Source of the DNA: CAYQQU01 sp964419545
Lineage (GTDB): Bacteria > Bacteroidota > Bacteroidia > Chitinophagales > Saprospiraceae
Reading direction: 5' to 3'
DNA length: 21,559 bases
Assembly: GCA_964419545.1 (NCBI GenBank)
Contig: CAYQQU010000084.1
Span: 1-21,559 of the forward strand
Each line of letters begins with the position of its first letter. Positions within the stretch are counted from its first letter, which is position 1. Below, one piece after another: positions 1 to 8,770 of this stretch. The position numbers were made by a program, and so were the translations under genes. Below the pieces are notes generated by a model. The model saw only the letters and a list, made by a program, of their open reading frames with translations. It was not told the origin of the DNA and made no database searches.

Positions 1-35
1 GCTTTCGTCCAGAAAGTAAAGCTCGTTTTTTCCAT
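1..35 (-). CDS. N-terminal fragment of a secreted protein paralogous to the giant T9SS protein
   Basis: Only the first 11 codons lie in the window. Read on the minus strand from the ATG at 35-33 they give MEKTSFTFWTK, then run off the edge. The giant protein encoded just upstream starts MEKKRFTFFTC, and the DNA just before both ATGs is also alike (both read GATCTTATGGAAAAAA across the start, with an ACAAATCT-like block a few bases further upstream). This is seen directly. I infer that a second, paralogous secreted protein follows in the same orientation and that this is the start of its signal peptide. No function can be read from 11 residues. Confidence 0.7.
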   Translation of the reverse strand, partial: MEKTSFTFWTK

Positions 36-415
36 AAGATCGAAAGATTTGTTAAACGTTAGATTAGATTAAAAAAAAAAAAGGTCGTCCGCTCCTCCCG
101 ACTCTGCCGGGAAGGAAGGAATTAATATCTTGATGAACTGGTCTTTAGAAATTTGGAAAGTGTAAAAAGATGAGAATGACCGGTTGGGAGAAATCTATCG
201 CATACGGTTGCGACAGCACACAGGGAAAGTGTAGTGATACCTCTCATTCGATTACGATTTGTCTAATTTGGAAAACTAAAGCTCTGGGGTTGATGTCTTG
301 GGTCGTCGGAATCCGGCTTTATCCGGATCAAAAGTTTTAGATACGCCAAAATTAGCAGTTATGAGGCAAAAAGAAAAACAATAGCCCAAAAATATTTTTT
401 TCTACCAAATTTATG
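36..415. other. Intergenic region between the giant protein gene and its truncated paralogue
   Basis: No plausible gene is present. The stretch is AT-rich compared with its neighbours. It contains a run of 12 A at 71-82 (12 T on the minus strand, about 36 bases before the paralogue's ATG), preceded on that strand by a weak 7-bp hairpin in roughly 94-115. It also holds two exact TAnnTTTG matches on the minus strand. It is probably the 5' regulatory region of the truncated gene. The T-run in the leader could be a phase-variable or attenuator-like tract, but nothing here proves that. Confidence 0.5.
347..394 (-). promoter_or_regulatory. Candidate Bacteroidota promoter boxes for the truncated paralogue
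   Basis: Two exact matches to the Bacteroidota -7 consensus TAnnTTTG occur on the minus strand: TATTTTTG at 394-387 and TAATTTTG at 354-347. Neither has a TTTG box at the usual distance of about 19-20 bases (the nearest are at 11-12 bases). The region is T-rich on this strand, so chance matches are likely. If real, the leader would be about 300 bases long. Confidence 0.25.
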
Positions 416-442
416 GTAGCCCCCGTAAATAGCGGGGGCTAC
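416..442 (-). terminator. Hairpin terminator of the giant T9SS protein gene
   Basis: A perfect 10-bp inverted repeat, GTAGCCCCCG at 416-425 and its complement at 433-442, encloses a 7-base loop. It starts 20 bases past the TAG stop of the giant gene. The stem is GC-rich and well placed. No T-run follows directly on the minus strand; T-rich sequence only begins some 20 bases later. It is best read as a transcript-end or mRNA-stabilising hairpin. Confidence 0.55.
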
Positions 443-462
443 AGCTCAGCGCACCCTGCGGA

Positions 463-3400
463 CTATCGCAACAGGATCAGTTTACGCGTGGCGTGTTGCT
501 GAGGCGTTTCCAGTGTGTAGTAATACAAACCGCCTCCCGGTAAATTTTCCGCCGATACCGAAAGTTGATTGAATCCGGCATTCCCTTGCAACGGCGCCGC
601 AAACACGGTGCGCCCGCTCATATCGCGAATACGCAGAGTAACCGGCTGGGGTTCCGGCAAAGTGAAAGCGATCGTGGTTTGGTCGCGGAAAGGGTTCGGT
701 GCATTGGGATAAAGCCGGAAAACATTTTCCCGGGCGGCGTTACCGTCGAACGCCAGGTTTACCGCCATCCGCTCGCCGGCAAGATTATAGGCTTCCGCCT
801 GCGTTCGGCGGGAGTTCAGCTCCAGCGCTTCGCTGATCCGCACGTTCCTTTTGGCTCTTACCTTCAGCCGGAAAAGCGTTGCCGGGCCGGCATCCGGTTT
901 TTCATCGATCGAAGCATGATGCCAGCTGCCCGTGATTTGCCCTTCATCTACGAAGCGCATTCCGAGGTGGCGGGCCTCCATTCTGCCGTATTCGACGTCC
1001 ACTACTTCCAGTTGCTCCGGCGACAATCCGAGCGTGAACTGAAAACCTAGTATCCCGTTCAATTGCGCGGTCTGAAAAGTCAGGGTATGCTCCTGCCCGG
1101 CGAGTAGTGCGACATCGGAGAGGTCGATCGTGAAAGTCCCCGCGACGCTGCGCTCATCCGCGGGCGGCGCGCCGGCAAATTGCGCCGAGCCGTTGATGTC
1201 GCCGACCTTGATCGCTACGAAATCGCCGTCGAACTGATCGGTTTGCAGGTTGTTGAAGTTGATCACTTCGGGGAAAGGCGCCGACCAGGGGTCCAGCGGA
1301 TCGGGGAATACGTAGGCCGCATCTACGAACCGCCAGCTGGTATTGCTGGGAAATTCGTCGATGATGCCCAGTACGCCTTTTCTGGCCTGGATCAGGTCGA
1401 GCGTGGTGATCGTCCCGGAATTGTTGACGTCGGCGGCGATCATTTGATACAGGCTGCTCAGAGCCTCTTCGCCCAGGATGTGTTTACTCATCAGTACGAG
1501 GTCGAAGGTGGAGACGCCGTTGAAGTGATTGGTGTTGAGGAAAGGCCGGACGGTATAGTCTCCGCCGACTTCCAGACTGGGGAAGACGTAGTAGCCGTCT
1601 TCGTCGGTCAGTTCCATCCCCGACAGATCGCCGTTAAAATTGAGGTTCACCTCTACGTCTTCCAGCCCGTTGGCGACTTCGGTTTCGATATGGCCGCCGA
1701 TGGCGGCGCCGCTGATGCATAGATCGAATTGGTTGTCCTGCACCAATACGTAAGGCATGCAGAAGCTGTGCAGCCCGGCGCCGTCCCAGGCGTGGATCTC
1801 GACGAAGAAGGTGCCGAGATCGTCACAAGTAAGCACCAGGCCGGTCTGGCTGCTGTCCGGCGCTTCGCCTTCCCGGTTGATGGAATAAGTGACGGGGCCG
1901 GAACAATCGTCGATCTGGCTGTCCGGAATAAAATCGGTCGCCCAGATGGTCACCGCTCCCGGGTCGATATCTCCGTCCCCGTCGACGTCGGTATCGTCTT
2001 CGGTCGGCATCAGCTCGACGGCGATCCCGTCGATGCATAGCGGCGCCGGCGCCAGGGTGTCGATTACCTCGAACGGGACGATCAGCGCATCGGAATTGCC
2101 GCAACCGTCGGCTACGTGGATCTCAAAAGCGTGGCTGCCGATCGGCAGCCCTTCACTGTCGATCGTATAGTCCGGATAAACCCCGTTCAGCTGGAAAAGG
2201 CCGTCGCCCAGGTGGAAGTCGCTGAAGAAGTTGACACCGTCCCAGAAGGCGTCCAGATTGACGGCTTTGACGGTAAGGTCTTCCGGCGTGCAATTTTCCT
2301 CCACCGCAAAGGCGATGCTGACCGGCGCATCACAATCGACATTATCGCCGGAACTAAAGGCCTCGAATGCCTCGACGGTGATTTCCGGCTGTATATTGTC
2401 GTATACTTTGATCTGCTGGGTGTATTTCCAGAATCCCCTGGACGCCATATCGCGAATGTCGTCCACCGGCAAGGTCTCCCCCTGATTGTCGGGATCGTCT
2501 TCTCCGGTGATGGGATCGCGGGTCGCTTCGGCGTCAAAAGTGGAGTTGAGCCAGTGCCCGGCGGGGTTGGTCAGGCCGTCGCAAGCCACGCCCTTGGTGG
2601 CCGGTAAGGGATTGTTGTTGTTCTCATGATTGTCGCGGTCGAAGTAGGTCACCCCGTTAGGGCGCACCAGCACCCAGATATCTTCGTCGCCGGGGTTGCC
2701 GTCACAATCTTCGTCGCGACTGACGATAACCGGCTCGCTCTCCCCGTCGTATTCGCACCAGTTGATGATGCTGTAGGTGCGGAAGATCTTGTAGCATTCG
2801 TCGCCGGAGGCGCTGAAGAATTCGTCTTCTACGTTGACGGCCAGCAGGTCGCAGCCCGCCTCGCTCACCTCCAGGGTATCGACGACGGGGTCGCCGCAGT
2901 TGGCTTCGGCGTCGCGCGGGAACTTGATCTCGTAATCGTGGATCTCGTTGATGGTGATCGGTTGCTGGCAGTTGTTGTTGCTGGTGTTGCCGTAGCTGTC
3001 GATCGCCCGGAAACGGCGGATCAGGGAGCCGAAACCGCAATCTTCCACATTGTTGACCGGCGGCAGTTCTTCCCACTCGGCCAGGCAATTGTCTTCCCAG
3101 GTCGCTTCGCCGAAGAGGTCGGAAAGTTGGGTCAGGTCGGTAGGATCGAAATCGGCAGGCAGTTCGTCGCAATCGATCACTACCGGCAAAGGCGCGATGC
3201 AAACCGGAACTTGTTTATCTTCGACGAATACTTCCGCCGAGCAAGTATTCGACAGGTCGCCGGGGCCGCCGATGACGCCATCTTCGTTGGCGTCGTCCCA
3301 TACGCGCAATTCTACCGTGATGTATTCGCCGACGTCACAGCAACTGAACTCGACTTGTTCGCTCCAGTCGGAAAAGAACGGGGTGATGTCGTCACAGGTC

Positions 3401-6400
3401 GCGTCTTCGGAGATCAACCGTCGGATCTCCAGGCGAACGGGGCCGCACGCATCGTAGCTGCCCTCGTCGAGGTCGACGGCAAAAAGGCGCCCCAACCCGT
3501 CGTCGCTTACCGAAAGGTTAAAGAGGTCGGCGCACTCTGCTACCGGCTCGATATTGTCGACTACCCGGAAGTCGCATTCCGTTATGGAAGCATTGCCGCA
3601 ATCATCGGTTACCGTATAGCGGAAACGATGGGTTCCGGTAGGGATCTGGCTGACCGTCCGGGGCATACCCGGTTGCAGGGTGACGAGGACGTTGGTTACG
3701 ATCTGGGTATCGACGACTTCGCCGTATTCATCCGTAACGGCTACTTCGCTGTCGGTAACGATTTCCGTGAGTACTTCCCAGGTCCCGCAGTTGTCGGTTA
3801 CCGTAGGCAAGGGCGCTTCAAAAGCGGCGTCGCAGCTGAACGGCCCGGTGAAAAACGTAAGCAGCGCGGAAGTATCTGCCTCGGGCGAAGGGCAGGTCAC
3901 CTGCGGCGCGGTGTAATCCCCTACCTTGATGATCTGGGAAAAAACGATCGAGCTGCCGGGGTTGCACCAATCGAGCACGGTCCAGTCGCGCACGAGCTGG
4001 TAAGCGCCGGCACAGGATTCGATCCGGTTGCCGTCCTGGTAGGCGGCCGCCAGGTTGCAGATCGTCTGGTCGATGTCGCGCGCGCCGAAAGCTGTCTGCA
4101 GGAAAGGGTAACCCGCAATTGCCGGTCCGGGATTGCCGTTGTCGTCCACCGGGAAGTTTTCGTCACATTCCAGAAAAACGGTAAAGGGCGGGAGGGTGAC
4201 GTCATCGAGCGCAGGTTTGCGGACGGTGATCTCCTGCTGGCAAGTAGCCACCCGGCCGGCCTCGTCTTCAACGGAAAACGTGCGGGTGATGACCACATCG
4301 CCGCAGTCGCCGTTTTCTTCGAACGTATCGGTGAAAGTGAACGGCGCCGGGTCCGTACAATTATCGCCGGTGGTGGGAGCCCCCACGAAGTCGACGCTTT
4401 CGGGAACATTGAAAATCTTATCGAAATCGGTACAGATCAGCTCTCGCGTCAGGTCGAAGTTTTGTACGACATATCCGGACAACTGCCCGGCGCCGTCGCT
4501 GTACACCGCCACCGAATAGTTCCCGGTTTGATCGGGCGGCCAGCTGGTCACGAGCAAGGTATAAGTTTGTCCGGCCTGCAACGGCAGGGCCAGGCGCAAT
4601 AGCGGATCGAAGGGCGTTTGTCCGGCGGCGAAGGCGTCGTCGCTGAATGCGATCACGTTCTGGCAGGGGTTGCCGGGCTCGAAATCGCCCTGGAAGAGGG
4701 AAAGCGCCCCGTCGTTCCAGCCGGTGAAGACATCGAAAGTGTAGACGTCATTTTCCGTCACCGTAAAGGTGTAGAGATCGTAGAAATGCGCGCCCGGCGG
4801 CGGGTTGACCGCATCCAGGAAGCAGCTGTAATTGGCGGTATTCAGCTGAGCGTCGGTGTTCTCCAGTGCGCCCTCGATAAACTGTACGGGCGCTTCGACC
4901 TGAGCCTGATCGGTATCGTCGGGGCAGCTGATGGTGGGGCGCGTGCGGTCTTCGGCGCGCACCTGCCCCCAACAACCCTGGAAATTGCCGGCGTCCGGAC
5001 TGCCGGCCGGAGTGAATAGCCAGTTGCTGACGGAGGCTTCAGCGCCGAAAGGGGCCAGCCCGTCTACTGTCAGCGACAGGATCAGCACATCCCCTGCCGA
5101 GAGGTCGAACGCTTCGGAGCCGGCAGCAGTCCCGTCCGGGCCAACTGTGCCGACCGGCCCGTCGCTAGCCAGGATAAACTCGTCGATCACCCCGCCCGCT
5201 TCGAGCACATAACCGAATAATTCAAAAGTAGCCCCTCCCGGAAACTCATTGGTGAAGAACTCCCAGTCGAAGGAAAGCAGGCCGTCCTGCGGAATGGTGA
5301 TCGCAGCCGTAGCGGTATTGGTCCCCGCCGGATCAGCCGGATTGCCGAAAGCGAGTTCCGCATCGCCGTTGAAGGTAACGAAAAGCGCCGGATCGGAGAC
5401 GCTCAACAGCCAGTTGCCGGGTGCGAACGGACCGGTAAACCCTTCAATGACGGGTGGTTCGGCCAAGGAAACTTCGAAGTTGTACTGTCCCGGCCCATCG
5501 ATGACCGGCCCGTTGGAAACATCGCTATCGACCACAACGACTGCAAAGTCTTCGGCGGTGAGGCAACCGAAGTCTCCTTCCAGTACAATACCCGGCGTAA
5601 GTACCGCTTCACATGCCTCGTTAAGGCTCAGCAGGGCATTATCGTTACAAGCCAGGTTGACCGGCTCTACCGGCGCCTGGTCGATCGCAATGAAGAAATC
5701 TTCCGTGCGGGTGTTCCCTGCCGCATCCACGGCTTCGATGATCACCTGATAGCTACCGGGCGCGGCTACCAACAGATAGGTATCCCCGCCGGGGCTCGGC
5801 AGGATCGTGGCCTCCTGCACCCCCTGGCTTGGTTCTGCAGTAACGACCGGTTCGACAGCCCCGTCACAGTTGTCGGTGGCCGTCACCTCAAAGAAGACCG
5901 TCCCGGTAGACGGAGCACAGGGGTCGAGCACTACTTCTATATCCTGGCTCGGATAGACGATGACCGGCGCCCAGGTATCGGGCTGAACGGTGACGGTGAG
6001 CAAAGCTTCGGTATCCGTTTCGTTGCCGTCGCCGTCGATCGCCAACACCAGGAACAGCGCACCGTCGTCGGCGGTAGTGAGAACAGGTGTGAATTCGTAA
6101 TACGTAAGCCCGTTATTCGCTTCGTTGATGAAAGAAGGAATGATCTCTTCCCCGTCGAGGAAAAAGAGCGGGTCTTCGGGTAGCGGGTCATCACAGTCGT
6201 CCGAAACGGTAACGGAAAAAGTACCGGTCACTTCCGCTCCGCAAACGGGAATAGTGAAATTCAGGTCGCCGGGCAGGTCGACTGCCGGCGCTTGTCCGGC
6301 CTGTTGAGTGACCGTAATCAACGGCTGCATCACCACCCCTTCGTATGAGATGACCGGCGCGTACTGCCCGGGAGGCAGCGCCCCTTCCACCTCAAAAAAG

Positions 6401-8022
6401 GCGGAATTATTGTTGGGGTCGGTCGAGAGGAACGTCATACTCAACCCCAGATCGCCGTCGTCAAAAATGACGTCAGCCGGGATGATATCGGCGCAATCGT
6501 CCAGCACCTGAAAGCTGTAGCGCAGGAGGTAATCCTCTTCACAGGCGGGGATCAGGGCATTTTCATCGGCGGCGATGATCACCGGCGGCAAATCTTCCAC
6601 GGCCGGGGTAACAGCGAGTTGTATCGAAGTGTTGGCCATCTCCCCGAAGTCGTCGAAATAGGCGGCGCTCCATATTTCACCGTTATCGTCCGTGGTGACG
6701 GTGACGCGGTATTCGAAATAGTCGGGGCCTGCAAAACTCAGCTGGGCGTCGCTTTCGCCGAAGTCGACCAGCAGGCTGTTCGGGTCTACGTATTGATCGC
6801 AAGCCAGGTCGACGTATATCGTGACCAGCACCTCGCGTTCGTCTGCACAAAAGGGGATGGTAATATTTTCGGGGGCGTCCAGGGTCAGGCCAGGCGCCTG
6901 GTTGTCGTCGAAGAAAGCAGTCAGCGTCAGTTCGGTAGTATTGCCGGCGGCGTCTATTCCTGAAACATTCAGTGTTGTATTCCCGATGCTCCAGTTGAGG
7001 TCGATGCGATAGGTCCCCAGGCCGTCCCCAAAAACGGAAGCCTGGGTCGGCGGGTTGATGGTGCTGGGAGTCGTTTGAGCAGAAAGCGCAAGAGCGTCGC
7101 CGGCGGTGATGAGGCCGTCGCAGTTGTCGACGGCGAAAGCGAACAGTTCCTGTTGAAAACTGCAGCTTCCTTCGGGCAGTGGCAAGGCGCCCAGGTCGAG
7201 GTCGGCCGGCGTCGGGGAAGCGGGATCGCTATCAATGAGTACGTTCCCCAGAATATCCGTCAAATAAAGGTGCGGCGAATCGTCATCGACGCCTTCGGGG
7301 ATGGCGAGGTCGAAGGCGACGGGGTTGAATTCCGGGTTGCAGGAGCCGGTTTCCAGTACTTCCACCGTATAGGTCCCGGGCCCGGCATTGCTGAACGTGT
7401 AGGCCCCGGCCGGAACGCCGGTATAAGAAGCCGGTAAAACGGGATAGGGGCCGCTGGTGATGTGGATATCGTAAGTTGTTCCCGGACAGGAAGAGCCGTC
7501 GTTGATGTTGACGACGAAAGCGCCGTCGGGCAGAAAACCGGGGCTGGCCGTCGGGCAGGAAGGCCGGGTGAGGACGCCCGGGGCGGCGGCGAAATTTTTG
7601 TCGAAGGTCGCAAAAGCCGGCGCGCAGGCCCAGCCCGAGACGTTGTTCGGAGGGAACAGGCCATCGCAGGTTTCCGAGACGCACCACTCGTAAGTAGTAC
7701 CGGGCTGCAGGCCGCTAATGGTGAAGATAACGGCGCCGTTGAGGATGATCAGTCCGGGATCGGATGTACAGATGGTAGCGGTTTGCAACGCCTGGCCGTC
7801 GCCGGCGGTAAACCCGACGCCGCCCACCTCCAGGTTCCAGCAGTGATCGACAAACGGATCCTGAGCCGGTTCGAACCGTAAGGTCGCCGTATTTTGGGTT
7901 GCGCTCAGCACTTCGAGGCTGAGCGGGGGGTTGCACTGCGCTCCGGCCGGCAACCAGCCTCCCGCCAGCAAGAGGAGTATACTCATCCGACAGGTAAAAA
8001 AAGTAAAGCGCTTTTTTTCCAT
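463..8022 (-). CDS. Giant T9SS-secreted multidomain surface protein (FnIII, HYR-like, PPC-like, dockerin/cohesin-like, CTD)
   Basis: I chose the ATG at 8022, 10 codons inside the open frame whose first codon is TTG, because a compact signal peptide begins there: MEKKRFTFF, a hydrophobic core SILLLLAGG, then a PAGAQ cleavage region. The protein is 2519 residues. Order, approximately: fibronectin-III-like module (30-140); four imperfect repeats of about 100 residues between 375 and 790, each opening 'aP.i..p.(d/e)..ip.C' and carrying a D(N/D)C-type motif; a beta-sandwich module (860-1010); a PPC-like domain (1090-1190); further HYR-like modules with VTDNCG and VTDDCG; an Asp-rich VDGDGDIDPG loop; a Cna-B-like module (near 2105); dockerin-like repeats (ADVNNSGTITTLD near 2195); a cohesin-like segment; and a C-terminal sorting domain (last 90 residues) starting FRLYPNAPNPF and ending RKLILLR. 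The CTD sends the protein through the type IX system to the cell surface. No catalytic domain is visible, so adhesion, matrix or structural use is inference. Confidence 0.9.
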   Translation of the reverse strand: MEKKRFTFFTCRMSILLLLAGGWLPAGAQCNPPLSLEVLSATQNTATLRFEPAQDPFVDHCWNLEVGGVGFTAGDGQALQTATICTSDPGLIILNGAVIFTISGLQPGTTYEWCVSETCDGLFPPNNVSGWACAPAFATFDKNFAAAPGVLTRPSCPTASPGFLPDGAFVVNINDGSSCPGTTYDIHITSGPYPVLPASYTGVPAGAYTFSNAGPGTYTVEVLETGSCNPEFNPVAFDLAIPEGVDDDSPHLYLTDILGNVLIDSDPASPTPADLDLGALPLPEGSCSFQQELFAFAVDNCDGLITAGDALALSAQTTPSTINPPTQASVFGDGLGTYRIDLNWSIGNTTLNVSGIDAAGNTTELTLTAFFDDNQAPGLTLDAPENITIPFCADEREVLVTIYVDLACDQYVDPNSLLVDFGESDAQLSFAGPDYFEYRVTVTTDDNGEIWSAAYFDDFGEMANTSIQLAVTPAVEDLPPVIIAADENALIPACEEDYLLRYSFQVLDDCADIIPADVIFDDGDLGLSMTFLSTDPNNNSAFFEVEGALPPGQYAPVISYEGVVMQPLITVTQQAGQAPAVDLPGDLNFTIPVCGAEVTGTFSVTVSDDCDDPLPEDPLFFLDGEEIIPSFINEANNGLTYYEFTPVLTTADDGALFLVLAIDGDGNETDTEALLTVTVQPDTWAPVIVYPSQDIEVVLDPCAPSTGTVFFEVTATDNCDGAVEPVVTAEPSQGVQEATILPSPGGDTYLLVAAPGSYQVIIEAVDAAGNTRTEDFFIAIDQAPVEPVNLACNDNALLSLNEACEAVLTPGIVLEGDFGCLTAEDFAVVVVDSDVSNGPVIDGPGQYNFEVSLAEPPVIEGFTGPFAPGNWLLSVSDPALFVTFNGDAELAFGNPADPAGTNTATAAITIPQDGLLSFDWEFFTNEFPGGATFELFGYVLEAGGVIDEFILASDGPVGTVGPDGTAAGSEAFDLSAGDVLILSLTVDGLAPFGAEASVSNWLFTPAGSPDAGNFQGCWGQVRAEDRTRPTISCPDDTDQAQVEAPVQFIEGALENTDAQLNTANYSCFLDAVNPPPGAHFYDLYTFTVTENDVYTFDVFTGWNDGALSLFQGDFEPGNPCQNVIAFSDDAFAAGQTPFDPLLRLALPLQAGQTYTLLVTSWPPDQTGNYSVAVYSDGAGQLSGYVVQNFDLTRELICTDFDKIFNVPESVDFVGAPTTGDNCTDPAPFTFTDTFEENGDCGDVVITRTFSVEDEAGRVATCQQEITVRKPALDDVTLPPFTVFLECDENFPVDDNGNPGPAIAGYPFLQTAFGARDIDQTICNLAAAYQDGNRIESCAGAYQLVRDWTVLDWCNPGSSIVFSQIIKVGDYTAPQVTCPSPEADTSALLTFFTGPFSCDAAFEAPLPTVTDNCGTWEVLTEIVTDSEVAVTDEYGEVVDTQIVTNVLVTLQPGMPRTVSQIPTGTHRFRYTVTDDCGNASITECDFRVVDNIEPVAECADLFNLSVSDDGLGRLFAVDLDEGSYDACGPVRLEIRRLISEDATCDDITPFFSDWSEQVEFSCCDVGEYITVELRVWDDANEDGVIGGPGDLSNTCSAEVFVEDKQVPVCIAPLPVVIDCDELPADFDPTDLTQLSDLFGEATWEDNCLAEWEELPPVNNVEDCGFGSLIRRFRAIDSYGNTSNNNCQQPITINEIHDYEIKFPRDAEANCGDPVVDTLEVSEAGCDLLAVNVEDEFFSASGDECYKIFRTYSIINWCEYDGESEPVIVSRDEDCDGNPGDEDIWVLVRPNGVTYFDRDNHENNNNPLPATKGVACDGLTNPAGHWLNSTFDAEATRDPITGEDDPDNQGETLPVDDIRDMASRGFWKYTQQIKVYDNIQPEITVEAFEAFSSGDNVDCDAPVSIAFAVEENCTPEDLTVKAVNLDAFWDGVNFFSDFHLGDGLFQLNGVYPDYTIDSEGLPIGSHAFEIHVADGCGNSDALIVPFEVIDTLAPAPLCIDGIAVELMPTEDDTDVDGDGDIDPGAVTIWATDFIPDSQIDDCSGPVTYSINREGEAPDSSQTGLVLTCDDLGTFFVEIHAWDGAGLHSFCMPYVLVQDNQFDLCISGAAIGGHIETEVANGLEDVEVNLNFNGDLSGMELTDEDGYYVFPSLEVGGDYTVRPFLNTNHFNGVSTFDLVLMSKHILGEEALSSLYQMIAADVNNSGTITTLDLIQARKGVLGIIDEFPSNTSWRFVDAAYVFPDPLDPWSAPFPEVINFNNLQTDQFDGDFVAIKVGDINGSAQFAGAPPADERSVAGTFTIDLSDVALLAGQEHTLTFQTAQLNGILGFQFTLGLSPEQLEVVDVEYGRMEARHLGMRFVDEGQITGSWHHASIDEKPDAGPATLFRLKVRAKRNVRISEALELNSRRTQAEAYNLAGERMAVNLAFDGNAARENVFRLYPNAPNPFRDQTTIAFTLPEPQPVTLRIRDMSGRTVFAAPLQGNAGFNQLSVSAENLPGGGLYYYTLETPQQHATRKLILLR

Positions 8023-8770
8023 AAGATCAGATTTGTCAAAACAGTTTAGCAAGGGATTAAAATCTAAGAACGTAGTTTTCCATGAGGCTTAGGTCGAAAA
8101 GAAGGCTGCTTTCAGCTTTCTGCAAATATTTAACGCCGGTTCGGGAATGCAAGAGGACTAGTCCAATGAATGGTTAATTGATTTCCGGTTGTCCGTTCAA
8201 CCGTTTCCTCCGCCGGCGCGCAGCAAGGGCGGGCGGATTTCAGGGTCTTTAGCGTTTGTAACCACTGCAAAAAGGCGGCAGTCAACCGTGAAAGTCCCGA
8301 ACTTGCGTTATTCCATATTTTTCTTGTCGTGAGACCGGTAGGGCTGGGGTAGGGCAATATTTTCACCGCGTCGTCTCGGGTTGCCGATACCGGAAACCTC
8401 AGCCGGTCTTCAGTGAAACTTTTCTCAATGGCTATGTACTGGGATTGATCCGGCTTTTACCGGGGTAGTAACTTACTCAGGCATCCCGGAGCAGGCGCCG
8501 CCGGGATGGACGCAAGCCCGAAAACTTAATTTACCGGGCGCTTGATCAGAAAAAATATCGCGGGGCTCCGCTGGAGCCGGACACTAAGTCGATCGCATCC
8601 CGGCGCCAAAGCAGATGCACGCAATAGAAGGATTAATGAGGCAAAAACCACATCAAAGATATTGTTTTTTTTTTACAATGAGAAACAAAAAAAGTCGTCG
8701 CTTTTCCCGGAGCGGATTGTGGGAAAACGCGGGCGGATTGCGGGCGGAGCGCCCTTATTTCAGGTACTGA
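8023..8770. other. Long intergenic region between rbfA and the giant protein gene
   Basis: About 750 bp without a credible gene. The longer open frames here use non-ATG starts and have no recognisable sequence. On the minus strand it is the 3' flank of rbfA and then the 5' leader of the giant gene. It holds several hairpins: an 8-bp one at 8482-8508; CAAGCCCG/CGGGCGCTTG around 8514-8545 with two unpaired bases; and GGGCG/CGCCC at 8742-8754 just after rbfA. A T7 run on the minus strand lies at about 8688-8694. The sequence AGCGACGACTTTTTTT there resembles AGCGGACGACCTTTTTTT upstream of the truncated paralogue (about 75-92). No exact TAnnTTTG box points at the giant gene. Confidence 0.5.
8482..8508. 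repeat. Perfect 8-bp inverted repeat in the giant gene leader
   Basis: CATCCCGG at 8482-8489 and CCGGGATG at 8501-8508 pair perfectly across an 11-base loop that is itself GC-rich. It lies about 460 bases before the giant gene's ATG and about 260 past the rbfA stop. No T-run follows on either strand. It may be RNA structure or a protein-binding site; nothing decides between them. Confidence 0.4.

Noticed and set aside
361..372. ATGAGGCAAAAA shared with 8636-8648 near the two paralogue leaders
   Set aside because: A 12-base match between two AT-rich stretches of this length is not far from chance, and no flanking similarity extends it.
2626..4602. 658-codon plus-strand open frame antisense to the giant gene
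   Set aside because: It is a shadow of a GC-rich, Asp- and Val-rich gene on the other strand; the translation has no domain and is biased to V, D and A. The minus-strand frame has clear domains.
8130..8366. 78-codon minus-strand open frame in the giant gene leader
   Set aside because: It begins with GTG, has no recognisable motif, and overlaps hairpin-rich non-coding DNA.
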